Shown one piece after another: positions 1 to 12,900 of a stretch of 64,000 bases of DNA (position 1 is the first letter of the stretch; the number at the start of each line of letters is the position of its first letter). The stretch is taken from contig JAWWNJ010000188.1 in the NCBI GenBank assembly GCA_037176885.1, positions 124,001-188,000 on the forward strand, given 5' to 3'. This stretch comes from Favolaschia claudopus (taxonomy: Eukaryota; Basidiomycota; Agaricomycetes; Agaricales; Mycenaceae). The notes under the pieces were generated by a model, which saw only the letters and a list, made by a program, of their open reading frames with translations, ran no database searches and was not told the DNA's origin. The position numbers and the translations under genes are program-made.

Positions 1-305
1 ATGAGGTAACCAGCTTCCTCCTCCCCTCACCCTCTTTTCTCCAATGCCCACTGCCACCGCACTACCCCCTCTGCTACTATGCGCCCTTTGAAGTGGTTAA
101 GTTCTCGTCCGCCTACCCGTCATGTCCTCCCAGTGTTCGCCACCGGCTCTATCCGCTCGTACACGGACAAGTAGTCAATTTCCAGAGGCGCTTCTTCCGA
201 GCCTTGAAGTCACCGACTCCTCAAGCACGCTGGAATGCTACTTCAACGACTTCCTCATGCCCTCCTCACCCGCTGGAACCCCTCCGCTCGCGATGGTGGG
301 ATATA

Positions 306-559
306 CTGTACTATTCCGACCGGTTGTTCACTGGGTGTTACGCGTTAGCCTAATTGTTCACTGGACACATTGTTCACCGGCCGGCAATCAAGAGAAAATT
401 ACCATATATGGTGCTCCGGCGAATGCCGGAGCGAAAATTTTGACATTTTCTTGCCTTTTTGGGCCGAAAAAGTCGCTGTTATGCGTTACGGAGACCAAAA
501 TTGTTCAGTTCACGGCCGGCCGTTACCCGTTACGTGAACAACCGGTCGGAATAGTACAG
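306..559. mobile_element. MITE with 26-bp perfect TIRs and TA target duplication
   Basis: The 28 bases at 304-331 (TACTGTACTATTCCGACCGG and eight more) are a perfect inverted copy of 534-561. The terminal TA on each side fits a TA target-site duplication, as made by Tc1/mariner-type elements. The 254-bp interior has no ORF of note and carries repeated TTGTTCAC boxes. A second element at 41262-41411 shares the terminal CTGTAC-ATT-CGA pattern, so both probably use the same transposase, which is not encoded here. Confidence 0.8.
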
Positions 560-561
560 TA

Positions 562-3500
562 CTAGGTGCAGCGTGGAAAATCTGTCTGCCGGGATGACCT
601 TGAGCGACATCGCAGACTTTCCGAAGAAAGACTCACGCAGACGGGCAGAGGCTTTGCTATGTCTCCTCAACTTCTGGTTTCTTACTGTGAATGTCCTCCG
701 GTGGCTGTAGGATACGACCTCTTCGCGCTGGGCTGGCCGATTGAACGACGTCTGAAAATGCTCAAGCTCGAAGGCAACTGAGAAAGGCGAGGTACTCACG
801 GCGTCGAATACTACGATGTCTTCTTGCTATTATGACGGTTCTGGAATCAAGCACTTGACAAATGCGTCTCCTAAACAGCGAAACACTTGTGGAGCTCCAT
901 GTCGCTCCCCCGCTAGCGTTGTCGTCATCACGGTGCAGAATCCCTTCTCAGGCCGGCTAGGATTACATGCGTTTTCCTTACGCCGCACCTTTCCATTTTA
1001 CCAGATTTCCTCGCTCTCAGTAACGAGGACTGTATACTCAGCATATGTCTATGGAATTCATCGTCAGTCTCGTCTCGGGATCTCAGAAGAACCTTCACTT
1101 GGCCTACGTTCGCTTCGTGTCCGTCTCGCCCAGCTTCAGTCGTCGCGGTTGTCAAGACTTCGAGGTCAAGCCGCGCGCCACCCTCAGCTGCGTGGCCAGA
1201 TTTCGCGACCATCGCAATCAACGCCGCCGGCTGCTTTGTTACGAAGATCTTCGGTTTGGAAACTTGGCGGCTGCGTCAGCCCCAGCACCATTGATCTAGG
1301 CAACCCTCACCACGAGACAAAGACACCTTGCGCACCCTGACGGCGTCGCGCGAATCTGAATCCTTCCGACTGCGACCAGTTCTGCGCCCTGCCTGCCACG
1401 GACGTTGCTGGGAAGAATCAAGTCGAGAACTGTGTAGATCGAGGACGCCTCACATCACATCACTGCCCGCGGTACGAAAGATCTGAGCGACAAATTGGAT
1501 TAATCGTCTTCCGCACAGGATCTGTTGCTTCAAATGATCAGCAAGTATCTTCAAACAAGACATGCAAGCAAATCTTACCTGCTGTTCGTAGCCCCCTCTG
1601 GTTCGTGTTCGACTGGGAATCTACGCTATGCTGTACACCCCCGCCTCTGCATGCCGCGCTGAGGACAGATTCGATCTTTCGGGCTCCACAGGAATGTGAC
1701 CCGTAGCGCGTCGCCCACAGGATGGGCTGGCGGGCGCGACGATGTAGGAATGTGCATTGCTTCGTGCTGCTTTGCGTCGGTCACACAAGCTACCGGAGTC
1801 TATCGCTTTGAAAGGCTCAAGACTCAAGGCTGGTCGCTGGGGTCGCATTCTGTGCCCAGAGTATCAAACAAGCAAGCCAGACGTCGCTCTCTCTTCACGA
1901 TGGCTGAAATTGGAGAGAGAGATCCCGGCGTGGTCGTTGATATCGCTGCCGCATTTCCACAGACGCTACATTATCAGACTCTAGACTCGATATCAGCGAT
2001 AGTGGACAGTGCGGGTAGACTCTCGTCTCACAGCGGAGCCGATAGGATCGAGGAAGTGCTCCGACTCGACATTGTGCGCCGGTGCATTGCGTCTATTCAG
2101 CGTCGGGGTTGGCGATTGCCCCGACATGCATGATGAGACGCACATCTGGGCGCCGTGTACGCGAGTCGGCCCCAGGTCGGTGTCACTTGAGGCGAGTATT
2201 GATCAGGATGCGGCTACAGCGAGGCATGAAGTCAGTGCTCATGTTGTCGATGCAGGATAGGCATACCACTCCCCTTCCATTAACGCTCGAGGATGACCCA
2301 GAATCTCGCTTGAAACAACCAGGGCGCCGCCACTGCATGGTGTCGCTTGGCAGACGCTGACCGAGACAGCATCTCCTTCATGAAACCGGTTGTGCCCTCG
2401 ACCGTGATGACTGGATAGTACTCGGCCATTCTCATTCGTCGAAACAGCGCTGGCGTCGCAGAGAAACTGGGCTGGAACCAAGCAAGTGATCTATCTTCCC
2501 GCCTTGACCGAGCTGCCGTCTTATTCTTGTCGACCTTCAGCCATCTTGGCCCGATGCTTCGCTGGAAGCTGTAAGCTATCCGCCCGGACTGGACGAGGGT
2601 CTGCGTCTTGTAGGACGGCGTATAGACGACGTAGTGCATAGGCTGGTGTGTATTTCCGTCGTCGTCAGCTTCATTCTGTGGATTGACCATATGGGTAGCT
2701 CAGCAGCGAGTGGTCTGAGGTCCCCTGCGAGTGAGGGTAGGGTGCGTTTGTGGACAGCAGCTAAGTTCCTTCCGTTCCCCGGCGGTGCCGATTTGTCGTT
2801 GTGATTTGCGAATGATAAAGTTTCTAGGCGTTTCTCAGGTGTCATCATCACTGGCATATTTCACAAGTTTCACTTGGTCACTTCTCTCTCCCATGTATGT
2901 CGTTGGGCTCACCCTCCTACCGTAGTCCCATTGGCTCAAATTTCCGAAGGATCTAGAGGAATTCAGGTTCTCGTTGGAGTTCTGTTTTTTTTAATTGGCC
3001 AATTTTGCTCGTCACTGACGGCTCATGTTTGTGAAGCTTATGTAGGAATTGCGCGCCGAAAGCTGCAAGAAATAGGCCACTCACCCTTATTGCCTTGTGC
3101 GCCACCTAGGTGAGTCAAACTCGGGCTCGTTTAATTATTGTCCCGCTCCTTTGGTCCAATTCCGTCACTACGAATCCGTACATCGCATGATGCGGGTTCT
3201 AGCGTTTCAATAAATTATTAGCACGGACTAATATTGGTCGGCCGGCTCTATGGTCCTTGTATTATGCTTATGACCTGCATTTCAGAACCAAATACCCTCC
3301 GCGAGCGCGACATACCCGCTGCACAACGAGGCTTCATTAGCCCAATATATTCGCCATTGATCCACAGAGATACCATACCATTCATTACGCGGCACGGATC
3401 ATTCGATTCGACGCAGCCCTGGTCCCATTTATCCAATGCCCATAAGCGTGGTGCCCTTACCCACAAGTCGGATTATTGCAATTCTAAAATTTTGCTCGCA

Positions 3501-6500
3501 GGTGGAGAAAATAGCTCCGAAAAAATCAAGTTTTCCCCATTCCGAGTCGGCTATCGGTCCTCTTTGGACGCCTGGTGACCTCTCTCCAGTCCACGATGCA
3601 AGCGGCGAACTTGGTGAGCGCTTTAGTGAACATATGAACGGCGTAGAATTTAATTGTGGGTCCGCTCAATCGTCCCACCCCCAAAAGGCAAGTCGAGCCT
3701 TCGTCGCGCTAGCGCGTCGTGGTCTTCGATGTATAGGAATGGAACATAACAGATGGGTACGGCCGCCTTAGACTCGTCGTCGCTCTCTACTTCAGAATCA
3801 TGGTCTCTTGACGTCAAACAGCCTTCTCAACTTGGGCGAAGAATATCAAGTTCCACTTCATTAATTTCGGGCGAAACCGACCCTCGCTACAGACACAACT
3901 GGCTGGCATAGAACTCTATCACCCTGGAACTGACCTGTTCAATCTCAATCTCAATCCTCCTCAGATTTTTCCGTGACGCCCGGAGTCAATATTAATCGGG
4001 GATGCCTAACATTACTATAACCGACTTCCGCGACAGTCTCCCCGACTCCGCCGTCGCCGTCGGTGGCTTCATGCCATGATTCCATGACCACTACTGTGCC
4101 AAGCGACCGCTCTTAGTACTGTTACCGCAAGCGGGTCTTATCATCCCCCGAATGCTTATGGAGACGACTCAGTGGAAATTTCTCGCTGTTGTCACTTCTC
4201 ACGAAGGACGCCATCAAATGAAAATTTAATTCCGCCTTCTTTGAATCTGAATGTTCTAACTTCTCCAAGTTAATATTCCTTGGGTGGTAAAGGACCATTT
4301 TCGGAGGTCCGTATTTACGTGAATTTGTGTGGGCGCTAATTGATAGCTAAGATTTGAAGCGCTGATTGATTGAAATTGGGTTTGAACTTGGAATTTCTCG
4401 GCCGGCTCCTGGGACTGGGTGATCGTTTCGTAGAAGGAGAGAGGGGAATATGTCAGAACCGTCAGTCAAAGCGTAGCAATTTCGGCAGTACTGCTATTCC
4501 GATGAACAACGTGGAACATCGTCAAGCTTCTAAGGGGCGTTAAACCTATTCCCGCGACCCTGGCAGTCTTGCTGACAAAACAGAGCGAGTTCAGTCCACA
4601 TCGTTCAGAGATTCGTTCGTGGCGAAGAGCTGAGATAAAGGGTTATGATTTTGGAAAGAAGTACCGCCCCAAAAGCGAGCATTCGTTTTGTGCTGGGTTT
4701 CGTTCAGCGTTGGCGCAGCATTTCACGAGTAAGCGAACGAAGTCGCTCGAAGCAACCGAAGACAGGAGCACATATGGATTGGTATGGATTGGATTTCAAA
4801 CAGTACACATTACAAGAATTTTTGTACAAAAGAAAAATCCACAAAAGGTGTTCCCAAAGCTGATTAGCCGCTTGACCAGTGGGATGAGCGGTAAACGGCA
4901 TGCCCAGCGATGGAAAGTCAATCTTCTCGAAGCGACTCTTCGCACTCCCGAAAAACTGCAGGAGTTCGAACTTCAAAGAAGAAAACGCATCGAGGTGACT
5001 GTAAAGGGATCAATTTCTCAAGCTCGGACTTATATACGCGCTGGGACCTCACGTGACTGGTCCGTGCGCCGTCGTTCCGATGCATTATAAGGCCGCGGGA
5101 TCATCCGGCGCACCTTATCGAAAGTTCACCTCGCGAGCTGATATTTGGGATTTCCCTTCGACGGCGGGGAGATCTTGAGCTCATTGTGCAGGGAGAACGA
5201 TTCTTCCTCCCAAGATCGCACCGATATTCCTTAGGTCGGTAGCGGCCCGTACGGAAGTCACAAATTTTCCTAGTTTAGCTGCTTGTGTTGTGTTCGAATT
5301 TCAATGAATATAGCCTCAAAAATACTGCTCTTTGATCGACTTTACTACCTCACTGCCTTCGCTGCCACTCAGAGCTCTGTTCAATCTAAACGTCTATATC
5401 GCGTCCAAATTGCTTGTTCTCCATTGACCGCACAGGCTGAGGCACCGGATCTTGTCGATAACCCGATGGGCAGAATCTTGTGCTGCTCAACGTACTCTTA
5501 CCTTGCGACCTGATCTCGACGCTCTGCCGACCATCACATGGATTCCTCAAGCTCTGCTGACCTGCTTGCTAATTCCGGCGGTCATACATGTATGCAGCGC
5601 ACAAACGCTCCCCTTACTCCAACCCTACTCGGTCGGTCCAGTTCCGCACTTTATCGTAATCCAACGTCTCTCATTCTGGTATCGATGTACCTGAAAATAT
5701 CCCCGCGCTCAGGAAGACTAACTAAATGAGTATCGCTGCCACCAGCTGGCGCTGAAGGTGCAGATGGATGCGGGATAAGGACCTGATTGATCGCGGATGG
5801 CTGGGCGAGTTCATCTAAATCTTGTTCGGGTTGAAACCTGACTGATGGATTGGATTCGCACATGATTATCCGAAACCATGGGACTACAAGCTGAGTGCGC
5901 CTCGTGGTTGTAAATGTTCATTCCGGGCTGAGCGCTATTCATCCAGGTTCGGTAACCTCCGTCGGCGTCATTTGAGCTTGCCTGTGTATCCTACGGCTCT
6001 AGGCAACCTCGTTTTGCGTATCTTTGTTCACTAGTGGCCTACCGAAATGATGGATTGTTTGAAGAAGCTCGAAACGAGGCGAACACCAGGATGCGACACC
6101 ACGAATACCAAGAAATGAACTCACCAACGCTCAGTGGCGTCAACTGCATGCGAATAATCACTCCCCTCGTCTGCTATTTGAGTTCAATGAACCACTCATG
6201 ATTCGTACGTCCGACGTTACTGTTATAAAATTACCGCTAAAATCGCCTGTCAAGTTGCTCACGTACATTGGCCGGGGAAACGCCTCTCGCTCGCACAGCG
6301 CCGCCACCAGATGAGTTGAATTGAAGCGGAGATTGCGGCGGATCGTCGGGTGTTGAAACATTCTTGTAATTTCGTCCCGTTATCCCCGTCTTCGAAATGA
6401 ATCTCGGTGATCAATTTATTCATCCTTTCAAAGCTGACAGAGAATAGGTTGAGGGCGCCCTCAATGCTTCATCATTTCGTTCGATTGAACAGCTCAGTCG

Positions 6501-9500
6501 GTCAGGCATCTTGAATTTTCCTGAGTGATTGGGCAGTTGGAGAGATGAGCTGTTAGTGTGAGTCATTCTTGCCTCGTCTTGCGATGAACGACTTGACTTC
6601 TTCCGGAAATCACGGTAGATTTCGAAATATTCCTGAGTTGGGGCTAGGCTCGACGTCAGCTTTAACTGGTTCTATGCCCGAGAACTGAATTCAACAACTT
6701 CTGCGTTCGAAATATTATGGTCTCCGAAATGCGAGGATAAGCCGAAGGATTAATATGAAAGCCATATAGAATCCCGATTTCATTGGCGAGTTTGCTCCAG
6801 AGCAGCGAGAGTTTCCCGGTGATTACTACACAGTCACTTCGATAGGGAGAAAATCTCAACATAGCAAGTGTGTTCGCATCCCGGAGTATCGTTCGGTGGT
6901 AGCATATAGCTCTGACGATTCAGACGGATATCGAATCACCCCAGCCAATACTTGGCACCTGCCAGTGTATCAAAACAACCTCGGATATAAAATCAGCGCA
7001 CAGTCGATTGATTAGTATAATACTGACTTTAATTTGGTTTCACGATTAAGTGGCGGCGTACGAGGCTCAGGCGCTGGTTATCATTATGGAGCACTTAATA
7101 CTGAGGGAGATGAAGGGGTCAGCCCCGATCATGATATGTCTGCAGACCTAACTTACCTTGGGCATGCTAGTCGACCGACCTGATCGCACCCTCCAAAGCA
7201 GGTCGCACCACGCGTTCAGTTATTTTGACTCTATTGTGAGTCGTCCGAGGAGTCATTATAATTCTGGTATTCTCTGGAGTACTGAAAACCAGAGCTGAAC
7301 GCTCAAAAAGACAACACGGCAAATGCCGACGAATCATGCGAAGATTCGCCGCTCCGAGATGGCCGGAGTTCGTTCTTGCATCTTCAACAACAGTCCGCAG
7401 GTATGTCGTTCTGGGCAGAGTCAACTAAATGTTGTGAGACGATAACAGAAACCCTCAAACGAACGCTACCTCGTCGAGCAAAAATGATTCAATTTTTGTG
7501 ACTTTTTTCCAACTCAGAGTTCGGTGGTTGATCTAAAATTCCAGGGAGCCTTCTTGGCAAAACACCATACAAAGCAGATGCAACGCACATACTGACGCCC
7601 ACATCATGACGCATCCGCCGTAGCACGGTGATATCGGTGTCGGCAAATCCTCGCACGTCTCACGAAACCACGTCGTTTTCAACTCGAATTAGGGAACGCA
7701 TTCCCCATGCAAAAAAGAAATATTCGCTCGCGTGAGAGGCCAAGAGGTGATTGCCATGCAGAAGTGTTCTGCGAGGAAGTTCGGCGTAACGGGGTTCCCA
7801 AAGTTAAGAATAACAACCATTGGGTTGACTGCATTCGATCTTCGAGGCGCGTTGTAAGTTCTGGCCGCCGCCGAATGAGTATTAATTTTTGGGTCTGCCA
7901 ATGACGGTGGATTGTCGCTGAAAACAAGACTTCGAAAGCCGCGTGCACGTTTGCTAGGGGAGTGTGGATCAATCAGCGAGCTCGAGTGAGGAGGAAGTTC
8001 GAACAGTCATCCAAATATAACTGTCTCGACGAAAAATTCCGGATGAAAACGGTGAAATATTTGCACCACGTGGATCTGAACCAGTAGTTAGGTACGATGT
8101 ACGAGAGACAGCTCGAAGACGAAGGGGGTGGAGTTAGTATTGGAAGTACAGGTAAGAAGGGGAGCCTGAGGGAAGCGTTATTCTGACGAAACATCTTAAA
8201 ATTTGCAGCCAATGAACCCACCTGCGATACGAGAATGGTTCACGATGGTTTGCTGTGCGAGGGCATTGTGCGGTTTAATAGATACGAGAATCCGCCGCCT
8301 TCGTATTGAAATTAGACTGGGGCATAATTTCGTGTCATGAGATGGCGGATGTTAGCACATTAGCCTGCTCGGATGGTATTTTCGACGGCGAAACCGGTAC
8401 CGCTCTCCCGTGCGCTCCAAGCCTCGCGACCACGGAAGCAGAGAAGCGAAAACCCCGTCGTTCGTCGCACAGTGATGTCACGAGTATACGCGGTGCGGAT
8501 CCCTCGGGACCGTTGGCTCGACGAAGGGTTGCCGCCAAAACCAGAATCAAGATGGATTGGATTGGTGGATAGATATCTGCATGCAAGGTCCGGCGATTGA
8601 TTAACTGAGCGCGTGAACATGGAAATGATTGGATAGTCGTGCGACACCTACAGCTTGCGCAGCGACTGACCTCGTTCGCCTCTCAGCGGTGAGGTCAGGC
8701 GGCGATCTTATATATCCGTTTATTGGGTCCATCGCGCGAAGATCTGCCGTATCGTTGGGCGGCATGGAGAGGAGATTGTGCATTTTTTGTGCGCTGGGAG
8801 GGGATCGGTTCGTAGATGCTGCTGAGTGGGCTATCGCATGGAGTCGAGAGCAAGGCAGGCAGGTTCGAGAACCGGCGAGTAAGCTTTGATCACTGCCACT
8901 GAGATCCTCGCCGCTCTCATGCCAGCGCGTTACTTCCTGATCCCGGGGGAATTCGAACCTCCCTCTACCTCGTAGTGCGACTCCTCGCATCATCGAACCT
9001 CTCGAAGTCCTACGAGGAGGGACAGCCGGGGCCAATCCACGCATCCCATCCTCTGATTTCGGCGATGTCAAGAAACTCCAGCCTTGCTGTCTCTCTGTGA
9101 AAAACGACTCACGAATATATATTCGGGGTTGAATCAAATGATGCCCAGGCCACAGAAGCCTGAAGTCACCGATATATCCGCGCCGCGCCGCGTTTAATTA
9201 TTGCTGCACACCGACTCCCGAGATTCATTTGACAGCGCCCACAGCCCGTTGATAGGCGGCCCCCGCCTACGAGGAGAGGTTACGAATATACGGGTTACTT
9301 ACGCGTATAGGGTATGTAAGAGCGGCGTCCGAAACCCAAACCCCAAAGTTTTAATATTGAGGACTCCCCTTCGGGAATGAGGTTTACGAAAATATGTCCG
9401 GCGTTAGGATTTTATGGAAAAATGTTATGTTATTGTTACGCACACCTCTGACGCAGAAAACAAAATGGAGCGATTTTGTCAGACAGTTCTGTCGTCGAGC

Positions 9501-9574
9501 GCTGTTTTGCGGCGGAGGTCGTGTGCGCATTTCGAGCGCCACCGGGGGTACAGCTTGATAGGAAGTGAAAACAT
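562..9574. other. Gene-poor stretch, no gene recognised
   Basis: Open frames here are short and mostly overlap in opposing frames. I found no recognisable domain and no chain of exons joined by plausible introns. The longest frames (for example 4569-5090 plus and 8601-9137 minus) have no family signature that I can name. The stretch may be old transposon debris; nothing in it is called as a gene. Confidence 0.5.
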
Positions 9575-9579
9575 AAGTA
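9575..9579. repeat. Target-site duplication AAGTA, left copy
   Basis: AAGTA directly abuts the left LTR. The same five bases directly follow the right LTR at 14861-14865. Five-base duplications are usual for copia integrases. Confidence 0.9.
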
Positions 9580-9922
9580 TCTCAAAACCGGACGTCCGTC
9601 CTAGACAGAATACACGATTAGCTCAGCGTCGTGTTAGTTAACAACAACAGCTCTATTATGCACCTAGACAGAATACACGATTAGCTAGGGAATACTGTAA
9701 GTAATGCATTCCTGGGTACAGAATAATAGAAGCCTCACCTCAGCGTCGTGTTAGTTAACAACAACAGCTGAGGAAAAGCTTGGCGCGTGACGTGACGTGA
9801 CATGTCACCGCTAGCGATGACGCAGTTGGATTCAGAGTTGGGGAGCCTGAAATCCACTTGCGTCATAGTTGCCTAAAGATAGATTTTAGGTTTGGCTCGC
9901 TCGCTTCCCGTTGGTTTCGACA
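9580..9922 (-). repeat. 3' LTR of the copia element
   Basis: This copy matches 14518-14860. The Gag-Pol stop codon (9886-9888) lies inside it, so the last residues of the polyprotein are encoded by LTR sequence. Its duplicated internal units are at 9600-9623/9663-9686 and 9622-9652/9739-9769. Confidence 0.95.
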
Positions 9923-12900
9923 CTCCCACTCGAGGTAAACCGTAATCCCAAGGCTCTTGCAAACTTCCAATGCTTTTCCCGGGAAAGAGGCTTAGTAAGG
10001 ATGTCGGCCACCATGTCGTGGGTAGACACGTAGCGAATGACGGCCTCGCCTTTTGCCACAATGTCGTCGCGAATGAAGTGGTATTTGCGCTGTATGTGTT
10101 TGGTGCGTGCTCGGAATTGCGGGTCCCGACAGAGGATGATAGCTGCTTGATTATCACAGAAGAGTTCTGTGGGTCCGTGCTGCTCGTGGCCGACTTCTGC
10201 AAAGAAGGTGCGCAACCAGGCTAGGTGCTGCCCGGCATTTGACAGTCCAATGTATTCCGACTCAGTTGAGGATAGGGCAACCATGCCTTGCCGTTTACTG
10301 GACCAGCCCAATGCTCCTCGACCAGATATGAATGCGTATCCGGAGGTGGATCGAGAAGTCTCGTTGTCACCAGACCAGTCGGCGTCAGAGAACCCGTGGA
10401 AGTCAAGATCCCCAGCAATGTCCGAGCCGTCGAAGCACAGCTCAAGGTCACGAGTATACTTCATGTAGCGCAGGCCGCGCTTTGCAGCTTCCCAGTGGCA
10501 TGCTTTGGGGTTTGCACTGTACCGTCCAAGCACGCCAACAAGGTATGCCAAGTCAGGTCGCGTCCCCTGGACAGCATACTGAATTGAGCCAACCACAGTA
10601 GCGTATGACACTGTCTCTCCGTTTATGGTCTGTTGGAGTAGTGTGGTGTTGTCGACAGGGTCTTCAGCAGTGAGGCGAGGGGTCGTAGCCATTGGAGTCT
10701 TTGACGGGTTACAGTCTGCCATACCGCAACGCTTAAGGACAGCGTCAATGTACTTCGTTTGGGAAAGAGAGATAGTGCGTCGCTGTCGGTCCCGTTTGAT
10801 CTCGATCCCGAGGATGAACGAAGCAGCTCCAAGGTCCCGCATCTTGAATGTGGATGCGAGGAGAGCTTTTATCTCGTCCATGTATGGACGGGATGAGGCT
10901 GCAAGCAGTAGGTCGTCAACGTAGACCACCAGGTAACATATTTCCCCTTTCTTTCCCTTGAAGACGTACAGGCATGTCTCCGCGTCCAGCCGGTATGCAC
11001 CAAGCTCCAGCAGTTTTGCGTCGAGAGTGACATTCCACACGCGACCGGCGTCTTTCAGACCATAGAGGGAACGTTTGAGTCGCCAACAGAACCCATCTGG
11101 AATATCCACTCCCTCCGGCGGTGAGACGTAGATGGCGTCCTCGAGGACACCGTTGAGGTATGCAGTGGATACGTCCATCTGGTCCAGCTCCAGGTCGTAC
11201 TTGGCAGCCAGCAAGCAGATGATGCGGATGGACTCAAGGTTCGCAACGGGGGCAAAGGTCTCCTTGAGGTTTCCACCCTGCTGTCCAAAATCCCGGGCGA
11301 CGATACGGAGCTTGTATCGTTCGATGTTCCCCTTGCTGTCCAGCTTTATGCGCATGACTGGTTTGGTGCTGATTGGTTTGACTCCAGCGGGTGTAGGGAC
11401 GATCTCATAGACATCGTTCTCAGCCAAGTTTCCCATCTCCTCCGCAAGTGCCGCCCTCCACTTATCAGCGTCTGGTCCACTGAATGCCTCAGTGAGTGTA
11501 GCGGGAGTGGGAATTTCGCTTGGGCCGCTATTGGCTACGCCAGCGAAGAAGGCATCGTCAATGTCAATGAGCTCGACTTCAGGTTCTTCCTCAATGATTT
11601 GTGGAAGGTCGGCGACTTGGAGGGGAGGGGATTCTGGCTCGGCCGGCTGAGGCAGCGGTTCGGGTTTCCGGAGCTGCTGAGGGCCATCTGACTTCTGTAG
11701 AAGGTTTCGGTTTCGATCTGCTGGTTTTCTGGCACGTTCTCCTCGTCGGAGCATGGGCTCGTCAGGCTTTGGCAGAGCTGGGGCCGGTACTGGTGGTGCG
11801 ACGACCGTGGGTAGTGGACGTGGTGACGCAATGGGATTTTTCCTGCGGGCAATGTGCTCAGAGATGGAAGTAGGGTTTACTGGGACAGGAATGCGAGAGG
11901 GTGTTTCGTGTTTTACTGTGCTGATAGTCTCTGTGTCTGTCTCCCCCCCTTGCCGAATGGAAAAAGTCCCTGGTGCTCCCACTGGCTCGACATCGTCAAT
12001 CACGCTCCCACTGTCTGAGGGCTCCCTCTCCTGTTCAGGACGGAACAAGAACTCCCACTGAGTTTGGGGTGCAGGGTCCTGAAGGACAGAGGTGTCTGTT
12101 TCCCCTGTCTCATCGAAGCGGACATGTCGGCTGTGGAAGATGGCCTTGGTCTTTACATCCAGGAGGCGATATGCCTTCTTCCCATCCCCCACATCACCAT
12201 TACCATAGCCAAGCATGATGCACTGGCGGCCACGGTTGGAGAACTTCCCGACACGCTTGTCCTTTGGTATCAAAGCATATCCCGTGCAGCCAAACGGTCG
12301 GAACTGAATGGGGTCAACCTTTCGCTTGAACAGGGTCTCGTATGGTGGTACACCGTTGTTGGAGGAGTATGGTCGGCGTCCAAGAACGTAGGAGGCACAG
12401 CTCATGGCTTCCTTCCAGAAGTTTTGCGGAAGGCCTGAATCGATGAGCATGGTGAGGGCGGTGGAAACGAGCGTCTGATTTGCTCGTTCAGCTACGCCAT
12501 TCTGCTCGGGCGTGTCTGCGGCAGTTGTGTGGTGGATGATTCCGCTGGCTTTCAATTCTGCCTCCAGTTCGTTAGAGGTGAACTCCCCCCCGTTGTCGGT
12601 GCGCCAGAAGTCAATGAAGTTTTCGGAGAATATGATCTCCTCAATCTCTTCCTCAAAGAAGGCTTGCACGTCCGCCTTCCATTGTTTGAAGGCAGCATGC
12701 ACGTCGCTCTTCTTCTTGAGGTAGAGTACCCAATCAAAGCCACTGTGATCGTCGAAGAAGGTAATCCAGTAACGATACCCGTCTCGAGACTGTGGGCTGA
12801 CCGGTCCGCCGACGTCACTATGTATAATTTGTAGTGGGCGTGTTGCCCGCTGACGTCCCTCAGTTGGGAATGGCTGCTTGCGCATCTTCCCCTGAGCGCA

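Noticed and set aside
8931..8980. Possible tRNA T-arm (GGTTCGAATTCCCCC on the minus strand)
   Set aside because: No acceptor or anticodon stem can be formed around it and no T-run terminator follows.
11753..12438. Plus-strand frames inside the copia element
   Set aside because: They are antisense shadows of the Gag-Pol frame with no independent support.
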